64,000 nucleotides of DNA. Origin: Ructibacterium sp965146665. GTDB taxonomy: Bacteria > Bacillota > Clostridia > Monoglobales > Monoglobaceae. The stretch's first letter is position 1; every line of letters begins with the position of its first letter. Made by a program: the position numbers and the translations under genes. This document shows, in pieces, positions 25,999-34,887 of this stretch. The notes under the pieces are model-generated. The model had not been told where the DNA came from. It saw only the letters and a program-made list of their open reading frames with translations, and did not search any database. The DNA is taken from assembly GCA_965146665.1 (NCBI GenBank), contig CBCTHE010000012.1, positions 28,576 to 92,575 on the forward strand. Reading direction: 5' to 3'.

Positions 25999-27300
25999 CT
26001 ACAGGTCACAGGCGACCAGATCTTCATAGGTCTCCCGCCGCACTGCAAGGCTCGCCTTTCCGTCCTTCACCATGACAATGGGAAGCCGCGGAATCCTGTT
26101 GTAATTGCTGGCCATGGAATAGTTATAGGCCCCGGTGGCCAGAACGGCCAGCAAAGCGCCGGGCTCAGTTTTGGGAAGTTTCGCGTCCCGCACCAGCACG
26201 TCTCCCGACTCACAGCACTTCCCCGCAATGGTGACCACCTTCTCAGGCGCGCCGGCAGGGTTTTCCGCAAGCACTGCCTCGTATTCCGACCCATACATGA
26301 TATGCCGGGGATTATCCCCCATTCCGCCGTCCACCGAGACATAGGTGCGCACGCCGGGTATCTCTTTCACCGCCCCCACCCGGTAAAGGGTCAGGCCGGC
26401 GGATGCAACAATGGAGCGGCCCGGTTCCATGAGGATGAACGGAAGCGCCACGCCCAGCTTTTCACTCTCCTCCCGGACAACCCCGGAAACGGCTTCAATG
26501 TATTTGTCATAGTCGATAGGGGCGTCCTCCTCCACATATTTAATGCCATAGCCGCCGCCCAGGTTCAGCTCCTGAATTTCCAGACTGTACTTTTCTTTCA
26601 GCAGGCCGATAAATTTCATCATGGTTCCGGCCGCCAGCTTGAAGGGCTCCAGCTCAAAAATCTGAGAGCCAATGTGACAGTGCAGGCCTACAACCTTCAC
26701 ATGCTCCATCTTCTGGGCTCTGCTGATAATCTCCTCCGCCTCGCCTGTCTCCAGGGCGACGCCGAATTTGGAATCAATTTGTCCGGTCTGCACAAAGCTG
26801 TGGGTATGAGCGTCAATGCCAGGCTTGATCCGGAACAGGATCTGGGCCGAGCTGCCCATCTCGCCCGCCAGACGGTTCAAACTCTCCAGTTCAAGCTGGT
26901 TGTCCACCACGATTCTGCCCACGCCGCTTTCCAGGGCCATGGCCAGCTCATCTTCGGTTTTGTTGCTGCCGTGGAAATAAATTTTCTCGGCGGGGAAACC
27001 CGCCTGCAATGCGGTATAGAGTTCGCCGCCCGACACCACGTCCACGCCCATGCCCTCTTCCTTCATGATCCGATAGACCGCCTTGCAGGAAAGAGCCTTG
27101 CTGGCATACAGCACCATGCCGTTGCCGTTATAGTGTTCTTCCATGGAATGCAGATATATCCTGCAATTCTTCCGGATTTCGTTTTCGTCCATCACATAAG
27201 CAGGGGTTCCGAATTCGCCCGCGAGATCCGTCAGGTCACAGCCGCCTATCTCAAGATTTCCCCTGTCATTGATTCGCAGACATTCCATCACAAACTGCAT
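25999..27300 (-). CDS. lysA: Diaminopimelate decarboxylase
   Basis: PLP enzyme producing L-lysine from meso-diaminopimelate, the last step of lysine synthesis. 433 residues, fold-type III: PLP lysine in YASKALSCKAV (K68), the glycine loop LNLGGGYGIKY near 247, EPGRSIVASAG near 298, and the catalytic cysteine region AGKCCESGD near 348-356. AAGGAGG is ten bases before the ATG. It is first in the operon leading to ytfJ and has its own promoter divergent from rpsB; no lysine riboswitch is present in its short leader. Confidence 0.96.
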   Translation of the reverse strand: MQFVMECLRINDRGNLEIGGCDLTDLAGEFGTPAYVMDENEIRKNCRIYLHSMEEHYNGNGMVLYASKALSCKAVYRIMKEEGMGVDVVSGGELYTALQAGFPAEKIYFHGSNKTEDELAMALESGVGRIVVDNQLELESLNRLAGEMGSSAQILFRIKPGIDAHTHSFVQTGQIDSKFGVALETGEAEEIISRAQKMEHVKVVGLHCHIGSQIFELEPFKLAAGTMMKFIGLLKEKYSLEIQELNLGGGYGIKYVEEDAPIDYDKYIEAVSGVVREESEKLGVALPFILMEPGRSIVASAGLTLYRVGAVKEIPGVRTYVSVDGGMGDNPRHIMYGSEYEAVLAENPAGAPEKVVTIAGKCCESGDVLVRDAKLPKTEPGALLAVLATGAYNYSMASNYNRIPRLPIVMVKDGKASLAVRRETYEDLVACDL

Positions 27301-27343
27301 CCTTCAATGTCCTCCTTAATTTAATGTAACAATGATCCCTTGC

Positions 27344-27372
27344 ATTGTAACATAAGCGGACTGCTTTGTCAA
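27344..27372 (-). promoter_or_regulatory. Promoter of the lysA operon
   Basis: On the minus strand TTGACA (27372-27367) and TACAAT (27349-27344) with 17 bases between, about 45 bases before lysA. Confidence 0.75.
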
Positions 27373-27461
27373 ACCGCCATCCATGGGAAGTATGCACAGA
27401 AACAGGGGAAATCAGTCCTGAAATTATATTTGATTTTTACCAGATTTTTTACAAAAAACGC

Positions 27462-27490
27462 TTGCAACCGGAATCCACATATGCTATACT
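27462..27490 (+). promoter_or_regulatory. Promoter of rpsB-tsf
   Basis: TTGCAA and TATACT with a 17-base spacer. It is followed by a leader of about 130 bases. Confidence 0.75.
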
Positions 27491-27496
27491 ATTATG

Positions 27497-27611
27497 GCGT
27501 TTGGGTGTACAGGCCCAGACAGCTTAATTACACACGCCCGGCGATTGCCTGAAAAGTGCCGCACACCCATGACGGTTTCAGGGCAAAGGGACCCGGACGG
27601 AGGAAAAAAAC
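27497..27611 (+). promoter_or_regulatory. Long structured leader of rpsB
   Basis: GGGTGT near 27502 can pair with ACACCC near 27565, and several GC-rich blocks lie between. Ribosomal protein S2 autoregulates through its leader in several bacteria, so this leader is a candidate site. I cannot confirm a conserved motif by eye. Confidence 0.35.
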
Positions 27612-27628
27612 TATGGAGGTGTTAAATC

Positions 27629-28375
27629 ATGGGAGTCATTCAAATGAAGCAGTTGCTTGAAGCAGGTGTTCACTTCGGACACCAGACCCGCCGCTGGAAC
27701 CCCAAAATGGCGGAATTCATTTTCACGGAGAGAAATGGTATCTATATCATCGACCTGCAGAAAACCGTGAAAAAAATTGAGGAAGCGTATTACTTTGTCC
27801 GCGACATCGCCGCAGAGGGCGGCACAGTCCTCTTTGTGGGAACAAAGAAACAGGCGCAGGACGCGATCCGCGAGGAAGCGGAAAGAACCGGCATGTATTT
27901 TGTGAACGCAAGATGGCTGGGCGGTATGCTGACAAACTTCAAAACCATTAAAAAGAGAATTGAACGTCTTTACCAGCTGGAGAAAATGGGCGAGGACGGC
28001 ACTATGGCCCTGCTGCCCAAAAAGGAAGTTATCAAGCTGAACCTGGAGCATGAACGTCTGGAGAAATTCCTGGGCGGCATCAAAGAGATGAGAGATCTTC
28101 CCTCCGCTCTGTTTGTGGTAGATCCCAGAAAAGAGAAGAACGCCATTGCCGAGGCACACAAGCTGGGCATTCCGGTTATTGCAATCGTGGACACCAACTG
28201 TGACCCGGAAGAGGCTGACTATCCAATTCCCGGCAACGACGACGCCATCCGTGCGGTTAAGCTGATTGTCTCCACCATCGGCAACGCTGTTCTGGAGGGC
28301 CGTCAGGGCGAGCAGAACACCCCTGAGACTCCGGCTGCCGAGGCTGAGGTAAATCTGGATATGCTGGACGACTGA
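27629..28375 (+). CDS. rpsB: 30S ribosomal protein S2
   Basis: 248 residues, standard length. It opens with MKQLLEAGVHFGHQTRRWNP, the S2 signature, after five extra residues, and contains ARWLGGMLTNFKTI and PDVVFVVDP-type FVVDPRKEKNAI plus AIVDTNCDPEEADYPIPGND. GGAGG lies nine bases before the ATG. It is followed 50 bases later by tsf, the universal rpsB-tsf operon. Confidence 0.97.
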   Translation: MGVIQMKQLLEAGVHFGHQTRRWNPKMAEFIFTERNGIYIIDLQKTVKKIEEAYYFVRDIAAEGGTVLFVGTKKQAQDAIREEAERTGMYFVNARWLGGMLTNFKTIKKRIERLYQLEKMGEDGTMALLPKKEVIKLNLEHERLEKFLGGIKEMRDLPSALFVVDPRKEKNAIAEAHKLGIPVIAIVDTNCDPEEADYPIPGNDDAIRAVKLIVSTIGNAVLEGRQGEQNTPETPAAEAEVNLDMLDD

Positions 28376-28425
28376 TTTTCGTCCAGTCAAACTTGAGATA
28401 ATATCATACAGAAAGGAAGATTAAC

Positions 28426-29340
28426 ATGGCATTTACAGCACAAGATGTAAAAAAGCTGAGAGAAATGACAAACTGCGGCATGATGGACTGCAAAAAGGCG
28501 CTGACCGAGACCGACGGCGATATGGACAAGGCTGTTGAGTTCCTGAGAGAAAAGGGTCTGGCCACCGCCGCAAAGAAGGCCGGCAGAATCGCATCCGAGG
28601 GTATGGTTGAAGCGGTTGTGTTCGACTGCGGCACCGGTGTTGCCGTCGAGGTCAACTCTGAGACGGACTTTGTTGCGAAAAACGCTGATTTCCAGAACTT
28701 TGTACACGCCATTGCCGAGGTTGTCGCCAAGGAGAACCCCGCTGATGTGGAGGCTCTCAAGGAGCTGAAGATCGACGGCGCACAGACTGTGGGCGAAGCC
28801 CTGACCGAAAAGATCGCCACCATCGGCGAGAATATGAACATCCGCCGCTTTGTCCGCTTTGAAGGCATCAACCAGGCATACATCCATGCCGGCGGCCGGA
28901 TCGGCGTTCTGGTCAACTTTGAAGTGGCTGATGCCGCAAAGGCAAATGAGGACGCGTTCAAGACCATGGCAAAGGATGTGGCAATGCAGATTGCCGCGGT
29001 TATGCCCCAGTATGTTCGCGACGACGAGGTTCCCGCTGACGTGGTTGAGCACGAAAAGGAAATTCTCAAGGCACAGGCTCTCAACGAGGGCAAGCCTGAG
29101 GCCATTGTGGAAAAAATGGTTGTCGGCCGGATCAAGAAGTTCTTCAAGGACGTCTGTCTGGTTGACCAGCCCTTTGTCAAGGATCAGGAAATCACCGTTG
29201 GCAAATACGTTGAAAACGTCGCCAAGGAGCTGGGCACTGACATCAGAATCGTGAAGTTCGCACGTCTTGAAAAGGGCGAGGGACTGGAGAAAAAAGAAGA
29301 AAACTTTGCTGATGAAGTTGCAAAGATGATGGGTAAATAA
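28426..29340 (+). CDS. tsf: Translation elongation factor Ts
   Basis: 304-residue guanine-nucleotide exchange factor for EF-Tu. The N-terminal UBA-like part contains VKKLREMTNCGMMDCKKAL, the EF-Ts signature 1, and VVEVNSETDFVAKN-type VAVEVNSETDFVAKN is signature 2 near 77-91. Two core dimerisation subdomains follow. It has an AGAAAGGAAGA ribosome binding site and is followed by a strong terminator. Confidence 0.97.
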   Translation: MAFTAQDVKKLREMTNCGMMDCKKALTETDGDMDKAVEFLREKGLATAAKKAGRIASEGMVEAVVFDCGTGVAVEVNSETDFVAKNADFQNFVHAIAEVVAKENPADVEALKELKIDGAQTVGEALTEKIATIGENMNIRRFVRFEGINQAYIHAGGRIGVLVNFEVADAAKANEDAFKTMAKDVAMQIAAVMPQYVRDDEVPADVVEHEKEILKAQALNEGKPEAIVEKMVVGRIKKFFKDVCLVDQPFVKDQEITVGKYVENVAKELGTDIRIVKFARLEKGEGLEKKEENFADEVAKMMGK

Positions 29341-29355
29341 AATTCCCCTTGAAAG

Positions 29356-29383
29356 AAGGTCCCGCAACCGCGGGGCCTTTTTT
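29356..29383 (+). terminator. Intrinsic terminator after tsf
   Basis: GGTCCCGC and GCGGGGCC-type stem around AAC, then six T. Confidence 0.85.
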
Positions 29384-29429
29384 GCGTTCCTGCGCGACTG
29401 CGGAAGGGGTTCAACCCGCACCGCCGCTC

Positions 29430-29457
29430 TTGACTTTTTTGGTTTTTGCAGTACAAT
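29430..29457 (+). promoter_or_regulatory. Promoter of the yjdF transcript
   Basis: TTGACT and TACAAT with a 16-base spacer, placing transcription start just before the aptamer. Confidence 0.65.
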
Positions 29458-29469
29458 AGGGTGGCAGAG

Positions 29470-29577
29470 ATAAAAACACGGTTCCGGTTGGTAGTCCGGA
29501 CGCAGCCGCGCTGTCAGTAACCTGCCTCCTTGGTTGTCCCTTCTCTGTGCATCAGTGCAGAAAGGAGGAATCAGGTG
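29470..29577 (+). promoter_or_regulatory. yjdF-class (azaaromatic) riboswitch
   Basis: The leader contains CACGGTTCC and GGACGCAGC around a short hairpin (CCGGTT...GTCCGG), then CTGTCAGTAACCTGCC and a final GTGCATCAGTGCAG region that ends in the ribosome binding site AGGAGG. This order of conserved blocks, directly upstream of a YjdF-family gene, matches my memory of the yjdF RNA motif that binds many azaaromatic compounds. The ligand-bound fold controls the Shine-Dalgarno sequence in described examples. A covariance-model search would confirm it. Confidence 0.75.
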
Positions 29578-29997
29578 ATGGAAATCATCGAAAGCCGTTT
29601 TACCATCCTGTTTGACCCGCCGTTCTGGATCGGTCTCTATGAGCGGACCGCAGACGGTCAGTATCAGGTCTGCAGGATCGTATTCGGCACTGAACCCCGG
29701 GATCAGGAGGTATATGACTTCCTGGTCAGCCGCTGGAACAAGCTGTGCTTCACTAATGCCCTTCCAGAGGCGGAGCGCCCTTCCGCCCACCGCAACCCAA
29801 AGCGCGTCCAGCGCGAGATACACAGACAGGTACTGGACCGCGGAGCCGGAACCAAGGCCCAGCAGGCTCTGGCCAGGCAGCGGGAGCAGGATAAGCGGGA
29901 ACGGCGCGCAAAGATACGTGACCGCCGCAGACAGGAAGCAGACGAACAGTTTGCCCTGCGGCAGGAAAAGAAAAAGGAAAAACGCAGAGGCCGATGA
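29578..29997 (+). CDS. yjdF: YjdF family protein
   Basis: 139-residue protein of unknown biochemical function. The N-terminus FTILFDPPFWIGLYERTADG followed by FGTEPRDQEVYDFL is the conserved YjdF core; the C-terminal half is a very basic Arg/Lys/Glu-rich helix (RREQ, KRERRAK, KKEKRRGR). The ATG at 29578 is nine bases after AGGAGG, with a GTG one codon earlier as an alternative. Family members are almost always under the yjdF riboswitch and are thought to protect against toxic heteroaromatics; that is association, not mechanism. Confidence 0.85.
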   Translation: MEIIESRFTILFDPPFWIGLYERTADGQYQVCRIVFGTEPRDQEVYDFLVSRWNKLCFTNALPEAERPSAHRNPKRVQREIHRQVLDRGAGTKAQQALARQREQDKRERRAKIRDRRRQEADEQFALRQEKKKEKRRGR

Positions 29998-30012
29998 GCC
30001 CCTGCGTTTTTT
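29980..30012 (+). terminator. Terminator overlapping the yjdF stop
   Basis: AAACGCAG and CTGCGTTTTTT form a stem with inner GG/CC pairs; the loop carries the yjdF stop codon. Confidence 0.75.
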
Positions 30013-30035
30013 GTATCCTGTTCATATAACGGTTG

Positions 30036-30473
30036 TCAGCGGACCGGCGGCTTTTTACACTGAATCAATCGTATCACATCCTCCAAATCCGTATCACACA
30101 GCACCCGGTCCCGGACCCAGCCGCCCTCCTCTCCGCAGGGATAACGGTTTGCCCAAAGTTCCCGCGCCTTTTCTGAGAGCTCCGCCAGCGCCCTTTCCAA
30201 CGGCCGCACCTGCCGGTCTCCAATCTGCACCATCAAGGTGAACGCACCTTTTTCAAAAAAAGCATAGCACAGATGCGTTGATCTATGGGCGTATTTATAA
30301 CCCCAGCCATAACTGTTTCCAAAAGGAAAGCGAAGCTCCCTTGTCAGGTCATACCGCGCCGCAAGGGCCGTCTCCAGCGCTGACAGCCGCGCATACGCGT
30401 CCGCGCCCATGTAAGCGCAGATCTGGCCGGGTTCCGGTCTCAGTGCCTTGTCAAGCATTCGTTCGTACATCAT
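30036..30473 (-). CDS. DUF3788 family protein
   Basis: 145-residue soluble protein with the pattern of DUF3788: WGYKYAHRSTHLCYAFFEKGAFTLMVQIGD in the middle and ELWANRYPCGEEGGWVRDRV near the end (each in pieces here). Function unknown. Two adjacent ATGs stand at 30473 and 30470; GGAGG is better spaced for the second. It is followed by the yjdF terminator region on the opposite strand and preceded by the SRPBCC gene. Confidence 0.7.
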   Translation of the reverse strand: MMYERMLDKALRPEPGQICAYMGADAYARLSALETALAARYDLTRELRFPFGNSYGWGYKYAHRSTHLCYAFFEKGAFTLMVQIGDRQVRPLERALAELSEKARELWANRYPCGEEGGWVRDRVLCDTDLEDVIRLIQCKKPPVR

Positions 30474-30518
30474 ACACCTCCGCGTTCCGGCTGTTTCCGG
30501 TATACACAGCGGCGCCGG

Positions 30519-30929
30519 TCACGCCTCTCCCAGATACCGCTTCAGGTCCGCGGCATAGGTCTTTTGCATGAATTTCAGCGCTCCGGTCAAACTGGCCGCC
30601 AAATTCATGAAAAAACCGCGGATTTGCACTTCCTCCGTCAGGGTCAGTCTAGTTCCGCCCTGCTCGGTCTTTTCAAATTTGCCTGTGAAATGTCCTTTCA
30701 TATTCCGGTTCCGCAAATCAAATTCATAGATTTTACAGCTGATTTTATTGGTAATGTAAAACTCTGTCTTTACACCCTTTTTTGTTTTTTCCACAAAAGT
30801 ACGCCCATTGTCCAGGATTTCCACCCCTGCCAGATCGCTCCTCCACTGGTAATTCCGGTTATCGGTCACCGCGTTCCAGACCCTCTGAATCTCCGCATTA
30901 AATTCCACCGTCAAAACTGATTTTTTCAT
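30519..30929 (-). CDS. SRPBCC family protein
   Basis: 136 residues from the ATG at 30929 (MKKSVLTVEFNAEIQRVWNA), a START/Bet v1-like ligand-binding fold. The pattern VWNAVTDNRNYQWRSDL, then TEFYITNKISCKIYEFDL, and a C-terminal long helix ending KTYAADLKRYLGEA fit polyketide-cyclase/SRPBCC proteins. Ligand unknown. An ATG four codons earlier has its ribosome binding site too close. Short gap to the DUF3788 gene suggests one transcript. Confidence 0.75.
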   Translation of the reverse strand: MKKSVLTVEFNAEIQRVWNAVTDNRNYQWRSDLAGVEILDNGRTFVEKTKKGVKTEFYITNKISCKIYEFDLRNRNMKGHFTGKFEKTEQGGTRLTLTEEVQIRGFFMNLAASLTGALKFMQKTYAADLKRYLGEA

Positions 30930-31093
30930 CTGAGTTTCCATCCTTTCCTGCTCCCATCACTTCATCATTATCATACAACAGTTTTTCCCAATTTGCAAGT
31001 AAATTGTTATTTTTTTCTTACCCCGGATTTTCTTTCATGTATGCACACAGAGACCTTTGCATATATTAAAACCGAAAAGACTGGAGGAGAATC

Positions 31094-32242
31094 ATGGTAC
31101 AAAAAATATTTATGACATTGACACTCATGCTTGCCTGCCTGTCCTGTTTTCTTCCCGCTGTTTGGGCAGACCCGGGAGTTTCCGCGCAGTCGGCCATTGT
31201 CCTAGAAAAAGATTCAGGCCGGGTGCTGTATCAAAAGAATGCGGAAAAACAGATGCCAATGGCCAGCACCACCAAAATTATGACCGCAATCGTGGCGCTG
31301 GAACAGGGTGATCCGGCCGCGCAGGTCCAGATCTCCCCGGCCGCCGCCGGCGTGGAGGGCTCCAGCATGTATCTGGAGACAGGTGAAAAGCTCACCCTGG
31401 AGGAACTGCTCTACGGTCTGATGCTCTCCTCAGGCAATGATGCGGCAGTGGCCATCGCCGAGCACTTCGGCGGGACGGAGGCCTTTGTGGGCCTGATGAA
31501 CCAGAAGGCGCAGGAGATTGGGGCAAATAACACCCATTTCGCCAACCCGAACGGCCTTCCGGATGACACCCATTATTCCACCTCCCATGACATGGCCACG
31601 ATCACAGCCTATGGTCTGAAAAATCCCAAATTTGCGGAAATCGTAGCCACCAAAAGCTATCAGATTGCCGGCGAGGGCAAGGCGTATACCCGAACCCTTA
31701 CCAATCACAACAAGCTCCTGAATATCTGCGAGGGCTGCATTGGGGTGAAAACCGGCTTCACCAAAGCGGCCGGCCGCTGCCTTGTTTCCGCGGCACAGCG
31801 GGAGGACATGACGCTGATTTGTGTGACCCTCAACGCACCGGACGACTGGAACGACCACTGCAATCTCTATCAGGACATGTTTTCCAAATATAAGCTAACG
31901 CCCATCCTGCGCGCCGGAAAATCTCTGGGTGACATTGCGGTCCTTGACTCAGACACCGCCTCCCTTCCCATTTCATCCGCAGAGAATTACAGCTACCCGC
32001 TGACAGAAGGGGAACAGTGTATCACCACGCTCTCCATCAAACCTGACCTGGAGGCTCCTGTCGCGGATGGAACTGACGGCGGAACCGTCACAGTCCAGCT
32101 GGGCCAAGCCAATCTTGCCACCCTTCCTCTGACGGTGAACGGAACTGCCGAGAAGCGTCCGGTGCTGGAAAAGGTAAAGCGCGGCCTGCGGCTGAATCTG
32201 GGAGAGCTTTACTGGGGCTGGCTCACCCTTCTGCATTTTTGA
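31094..32242 (+). CDS. dacF: D-alanyl-D-alanine carboxypeptidase (PBP5/DacF type)
   Basis: 382-residue secreted penicillin-binding protein that trims the terminal D-Ala of peptidoglycan stem peptides. Signal peptide residues 1-25 (cleavage after VWA). S11 peptidase motifs: SxxK as STTK at 58-61, SxN as SGN at 113-115, and KTG at 219-221. A PBP5_C beta domain follows and the C-terminus is hydrophobic/amphipathic (LYWGWLTLLHF), the usual membrane anchor. GGAGGAG precedes the ATG. The exact paralogue (DacA, DacB or DacF) is not settled. Confidence 0.92.
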   Translation: MVQKIFMTLTLMLACLSCFLPAVWADPGVSAQSAIVLEKDSGRVLYQKNAEKQMPMASTTKIMTAIVALEQGDPAAQVQISPAAAGVEGSSMYLETGEKLTLEELLYGLMLSSGNDAAVAIAEHFGGTEAFVGLMNQKAQEIGANNTHFANPNGLPDDTHYSTSHDMATITAYGLKNPKFAEIVATKSYQIAGEGKAYTRTLTNHNKLLNICEGCIGVKTGFTKAAGRCLVSAAQREDMTLICVTLNAPDDWNDHCNLYQDMFSKYKLTPILRAGKSLGDIAVLDSDTASLPISSAENYSYPLTEGEQCITTLSIKPDLEAPVADGTDGGTVTVQLGQANLATLPLTVNGTAEKRPVLEKVKRGLRLNLGELYWGWLTLLHF

Positions 32243-32414
32243 ACGCCGCCTCTTTTCTCCGGCCCGCTGTGATACTGCTGTCCGGAGAAATCAACCGCAG
32301 CCTGCGTCCGGTCCGGAGGCCCTCCTTTCAAAATTTGTTAAATTTTATACAAAGTGCACAAATTTCTGTTTGCAGAAAGCCTGCCGGACTGGTTATGTAT
32401 CTTCGAAATTTGTA

Positions 32415-32478
32415 TTGCAATCCCTCAGATAATAGGATATAATAGTGCCATATGGCGCAAAATGCCATATGGCTTTTT
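32415..32478 (+). promoter_or_regulatory. Promoter with adjacent terminator-like hairpin before rluB
   Basis: TTGCAA and TATAAT with 17 bases between (32415-32443). Four bases later GCCATATGGC occurs twice (32447 and 32464), forming a 10-bp stem followed by CTTTTTCT. A terminator this close to the start site would act on the first 30 nt of the message, as an attenuator or 5' stabiliser. The rluB start is 38 bases further on. Confidence 0.55.
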
Positions 32479-32515
32479 CTATGCCTATATATAAGAAGGG
32501 TTTGATGCTCCTGTG

Positions 32516-33289
32516 ATGAGACTGCAAAAATTTTTGGCAAACTGCGGGGTTGCGTCCCGCCGCGGGGCAGAGGCCCTGATCAAGCAGGGCCGGGTCCGTG
32601 TGAACGGCGCTGTGGTCACCGAAATGGGCGTCCAGATTGATGAGGACAACGACCAGGTCGAATTTGACGGAAAACTGGTCCGACCCGAAAAGAAAATGGT
32701 GTATATCATGCTGAACAAGCCGGTTGGCTATGTGACCACGGTTTCGGATGACAAGGGCAGGGACACGGTCATGTCTCTGGTCTCTGACATTCCTGCGCGG
32801 ATCTATCCGGTCGGAAGGCTTGACTATGACACCGAGGGACTTCTTCTCATGACCAACGACGGGGATCTGACCTACCGGATTACCCATCCGAAAAACAATG
32901 TGGAAAAGACCTATGTGGCGGAGGTGACCGGAAATATCTCCATGAACACGCTGGTTCAGCTCCGCGGCGGCGTGTATCTCGACGGCGTGAAAACCAGACC
33001 GGCCAAGGTTGAGGTCATCGGCGCGACCCAGTTCGGAACCAGACTGGAAATCACCATTCACGAGGGGAAAAACCGGCAGGTCCGGCGGATGTTTGAAGAG
33101 GTCGGCTGCATTGTCAAAAAACTGAAGCGTACCCGGGAGGCGGGGCTGATTCTGGGCCACGTGCCGCTTGGACGCTGGCGGAAGCTGACTGAGTCTGAGA
33201 TCAACATGCTGAAGAAAATCGGAACCGGGAAAAAGACCTCTGCCGAAATGAGCCGTCAGCGGTTCCAGAAAAACAAACATAGTAAATAG
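32516..33289 (+). CDS. rluB: 23S rRNA pseudouridine synthase (RluB/RsuA family)
   Basis: 257 residues. An S4 RNA-binding domain (MRLQKFLANCGVASRRGAEAL, residues 1-60) is followed by the catalytic domain with GRLDYDTEGLL and active-site D103, then KTYVAEV, and the C-terminal EGKNRQVRRMFE. This is the RsuA/RluB/E/F group; Firmicutes members usually modify 23S rRNA near position 2605, hence the RluB name, but the exact target is inference. The ATG follows a GTG; the nearest GAAGGG is about 17 bases upstream, so initiation may be weak. mmdA starts 32 bases after the stop. Confidence 0.9.
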   Translation: MRLQKFLANCGVASRRGAEALIKQGRVRVNGAVVTEMGVQIDEDNDQVEFDGKLVRPEKKMVYIMLNKPVGYVTTVSDDKGRDTVMSLVSDIPARIYPVGRLDYDTEGLLLMTNDGDLTYRITHPKNNVEKTYVAEVTGNISMNTLVQLRGGVYLDGVKTRPAKVEVIGATQFGTRLEITIHEGKNRQVRRMFEEVGCIVKKLKRTREAGLILGHVPLGRWRKLTESEINMLKKIGTGKKTSAEMSRQRFQKNKHSK

Positions 33290-33321
33290 AATAAATACCA
33301 TATATCAAGGAGGCAACTTTA

Positions 33322-34863
33322 ATGGGTAAGTTAGACGACTTGCAGCAGCGGCGCTCTGTGATCGAACAGGGCGGCGGTGCTGAAAAAATCAAGAAGCAGC
33401 ACAGCAGCGGCAAAAAAACTGCCAGAGAACGTCTTGCCATGCTTTTTGATGAGGGGAGCTTTGTCGAGATTGACGCGTTTGTCACCCACAGATGCACCGA
33501 GTTTGACATGGCGAAAACCAATGCCCCGGGCGAAGGCGTTGTCACGGGCTACGGCACCGTGGACGGACGTCTGGTCTATGCCTACGCGCAGGATTTCACC
33601 GTAATCGGCGGTTCCCTGGGCGAGATGCACGCGGCAAAGATCTGTAAAGTGATGGACATGGCCATGAAGATGGGCGCCCCCATCGTTGGTATCAACGACT
33701 CCGGCGGCGCAAGAATTCAGGAGGGCATTGACGCGCTCAAGGGCTTCGGAGACATCTTCTACCGCAACACCCTCTCCTCTGGTGTCATTCCCCAAATCTC
33801 TATTATTTTGGGGCCGTGTGCCGGCGGCGCGGTGTATTCACCGGCCATCTGTGACTTTATTTTCATGGTTGACAAAACCAGCCAGATGTTCATTACCGGT
33901 CCTTCTGTCGTGAAATCCGTTACCGGTGAGGATGTGACCTTTGACGAGCTGGGCGGCGCCCAGACCCACGCGACCAAGAGCGGTGTGGCCGCCATGGCCT
34001 GTGCCACCGAGGAGGACTGCTTCGCTCAGGTTAAGGATCTTTTGGGCATGCTCCCCGCCAACAATCTGGAGATCGCACCGGTCTACGAATGTGAGGATGA
34101 TCTGAACCGCCTGTCTGAAAAGCTGACCGCGTTGGTTCCGGAGGACGGCAATAAGTCCTACGATATCCGCGATATCATCACCGAGATTGTGGATAACGGC
34201 GAATTCCTGGAGATGTTCAAGGCCTTTGCCCCCAACATAGTGACCGGCTTTGCCAGAATGAACGGCGCGACGGTCGGCATTATCGCCAACCAGCCGAAAG
34301 TCATGGCCGGTTCTCTGGACTGCAATTCCTCTGACAAGGGCGCACGGTTCGTTCGCTTCTGTGACAGCTTTAATATTCCGATCATTACCTTTACCGACGT
34401 GCCCGGATACCTTCCCGGCGTGGAACAGGAGCACAGCGGTGTGATCCGCCATGGCGCAAAGCTGCTCTTTGCTTTCTCCGAGGCAACCGTTCCGAAGATC
34501 AACGTCATTGTGAGAAAGGCATACGGCGGCGCTTACATTGCCATGAACAGCAAGCATCTTGGCGCTGACATGGTATTCGCATGGCCCACCGCGGAGATCG
34601 CGGTCATGGGGCCCGCAGGCGCGGCAAACATCATCTTCCGCAAGGATATCGCGGCGGCCGCAGATCCGGTTGCTGCCCGCCAGGAGAAGATCGACGAATA
34701 TGTGGATAAATTCGCAAACCCCTATGTGGATGCCTCCCGCGGGTATGTGGATGACGTCATTGAGCCTGATTCCACCCGTCCGAGACTGATCAGCGCGCTG
34801 GAAATGCTCATGAGCAAGCGTGAAACGCGCCCAAGTAAGAAGCACGGAAACATTCCGCTGTAA
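33322..34863 (+). CDS. mmdA: Methylmalonyl-CoA decarboxylase alpha / acyl-CoA carboxylase carboxyltransferase (12S-like)
   Basis: 513-residue biotin-dependent carboxyltransferase (PccB/MmdA type) that moves CO2 between an acyl-CoA and carboxybiotin. Two crotonase-like halves show the oxyanion-hole glycines: N-terminal INDSGGARIQEGIDAL and GPCAGGAVYSPAI, and C-terminal FTDVPGYLPGVEQEHSGVIRHGA and VIVRKAYGGAYIAM. It matches decarboxylase alpha or transcarboxylase 12S subunits in length and motifs. AAGGAGG is eight bases before the ATG. First of five genes with a Na+-pumping decarboxylase arrangement; the substrate is most likely methylmalonyl-CoA, though glutaconyl-CoA cannot be excluded. Confidence 0.92.
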   Translation: MGKLDDLQQRRSVIEQGGGAEKIKKQHSSGKKTARERLAMLFDEGSFVEIDAFVTHRCTEFDMAKTNAPGEGVVTGYGTVDGRLVYAYAQDFTVIGGSLGEMHAAKICKVMDMAMKMGAPIVGINDSGGARIQEGIDALKGFGDIFYRNTLSSGVIPQISIILGPCAGGAVYSPAICDFIFMVDKTSQMFITGPSVVKSVTGEDVTFDELGGAQTHATKSGVAAMACATEEDCFAQVKDLLGMLPANNLEIAPVYECEDDLNRLSEKLTALVPEDGNKSYDIRDIITEIVDNGEFLEMFKAFAPNIVTGFARMNGATVGIIANQPKVMAGSLDCNSSDKGARFVRFCDSFNIPIITFTDVPGYLPGVEQEHSGVIRHGAKLLFAFSEATVPKINVIVRKAYGGAYIAMNSKHLGADMVFAWPTAEIAVMGPAGAANIIFRKDIAAAADPVAARQEKIDEYVDKFANPYVDASRGYVDDVIEPDSTRPRLISALEMLMSKRETRPSKKHGNIPL

Positions 34864-34887
34864 GCTGTCATCGAAAGGAGAATTCAT

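Noticed and set aside
27301..27366. Lysine riboswitch before lysA
   Set aside because: The promoter leaves a leader of only about 40 bases; no room for the aptamer.
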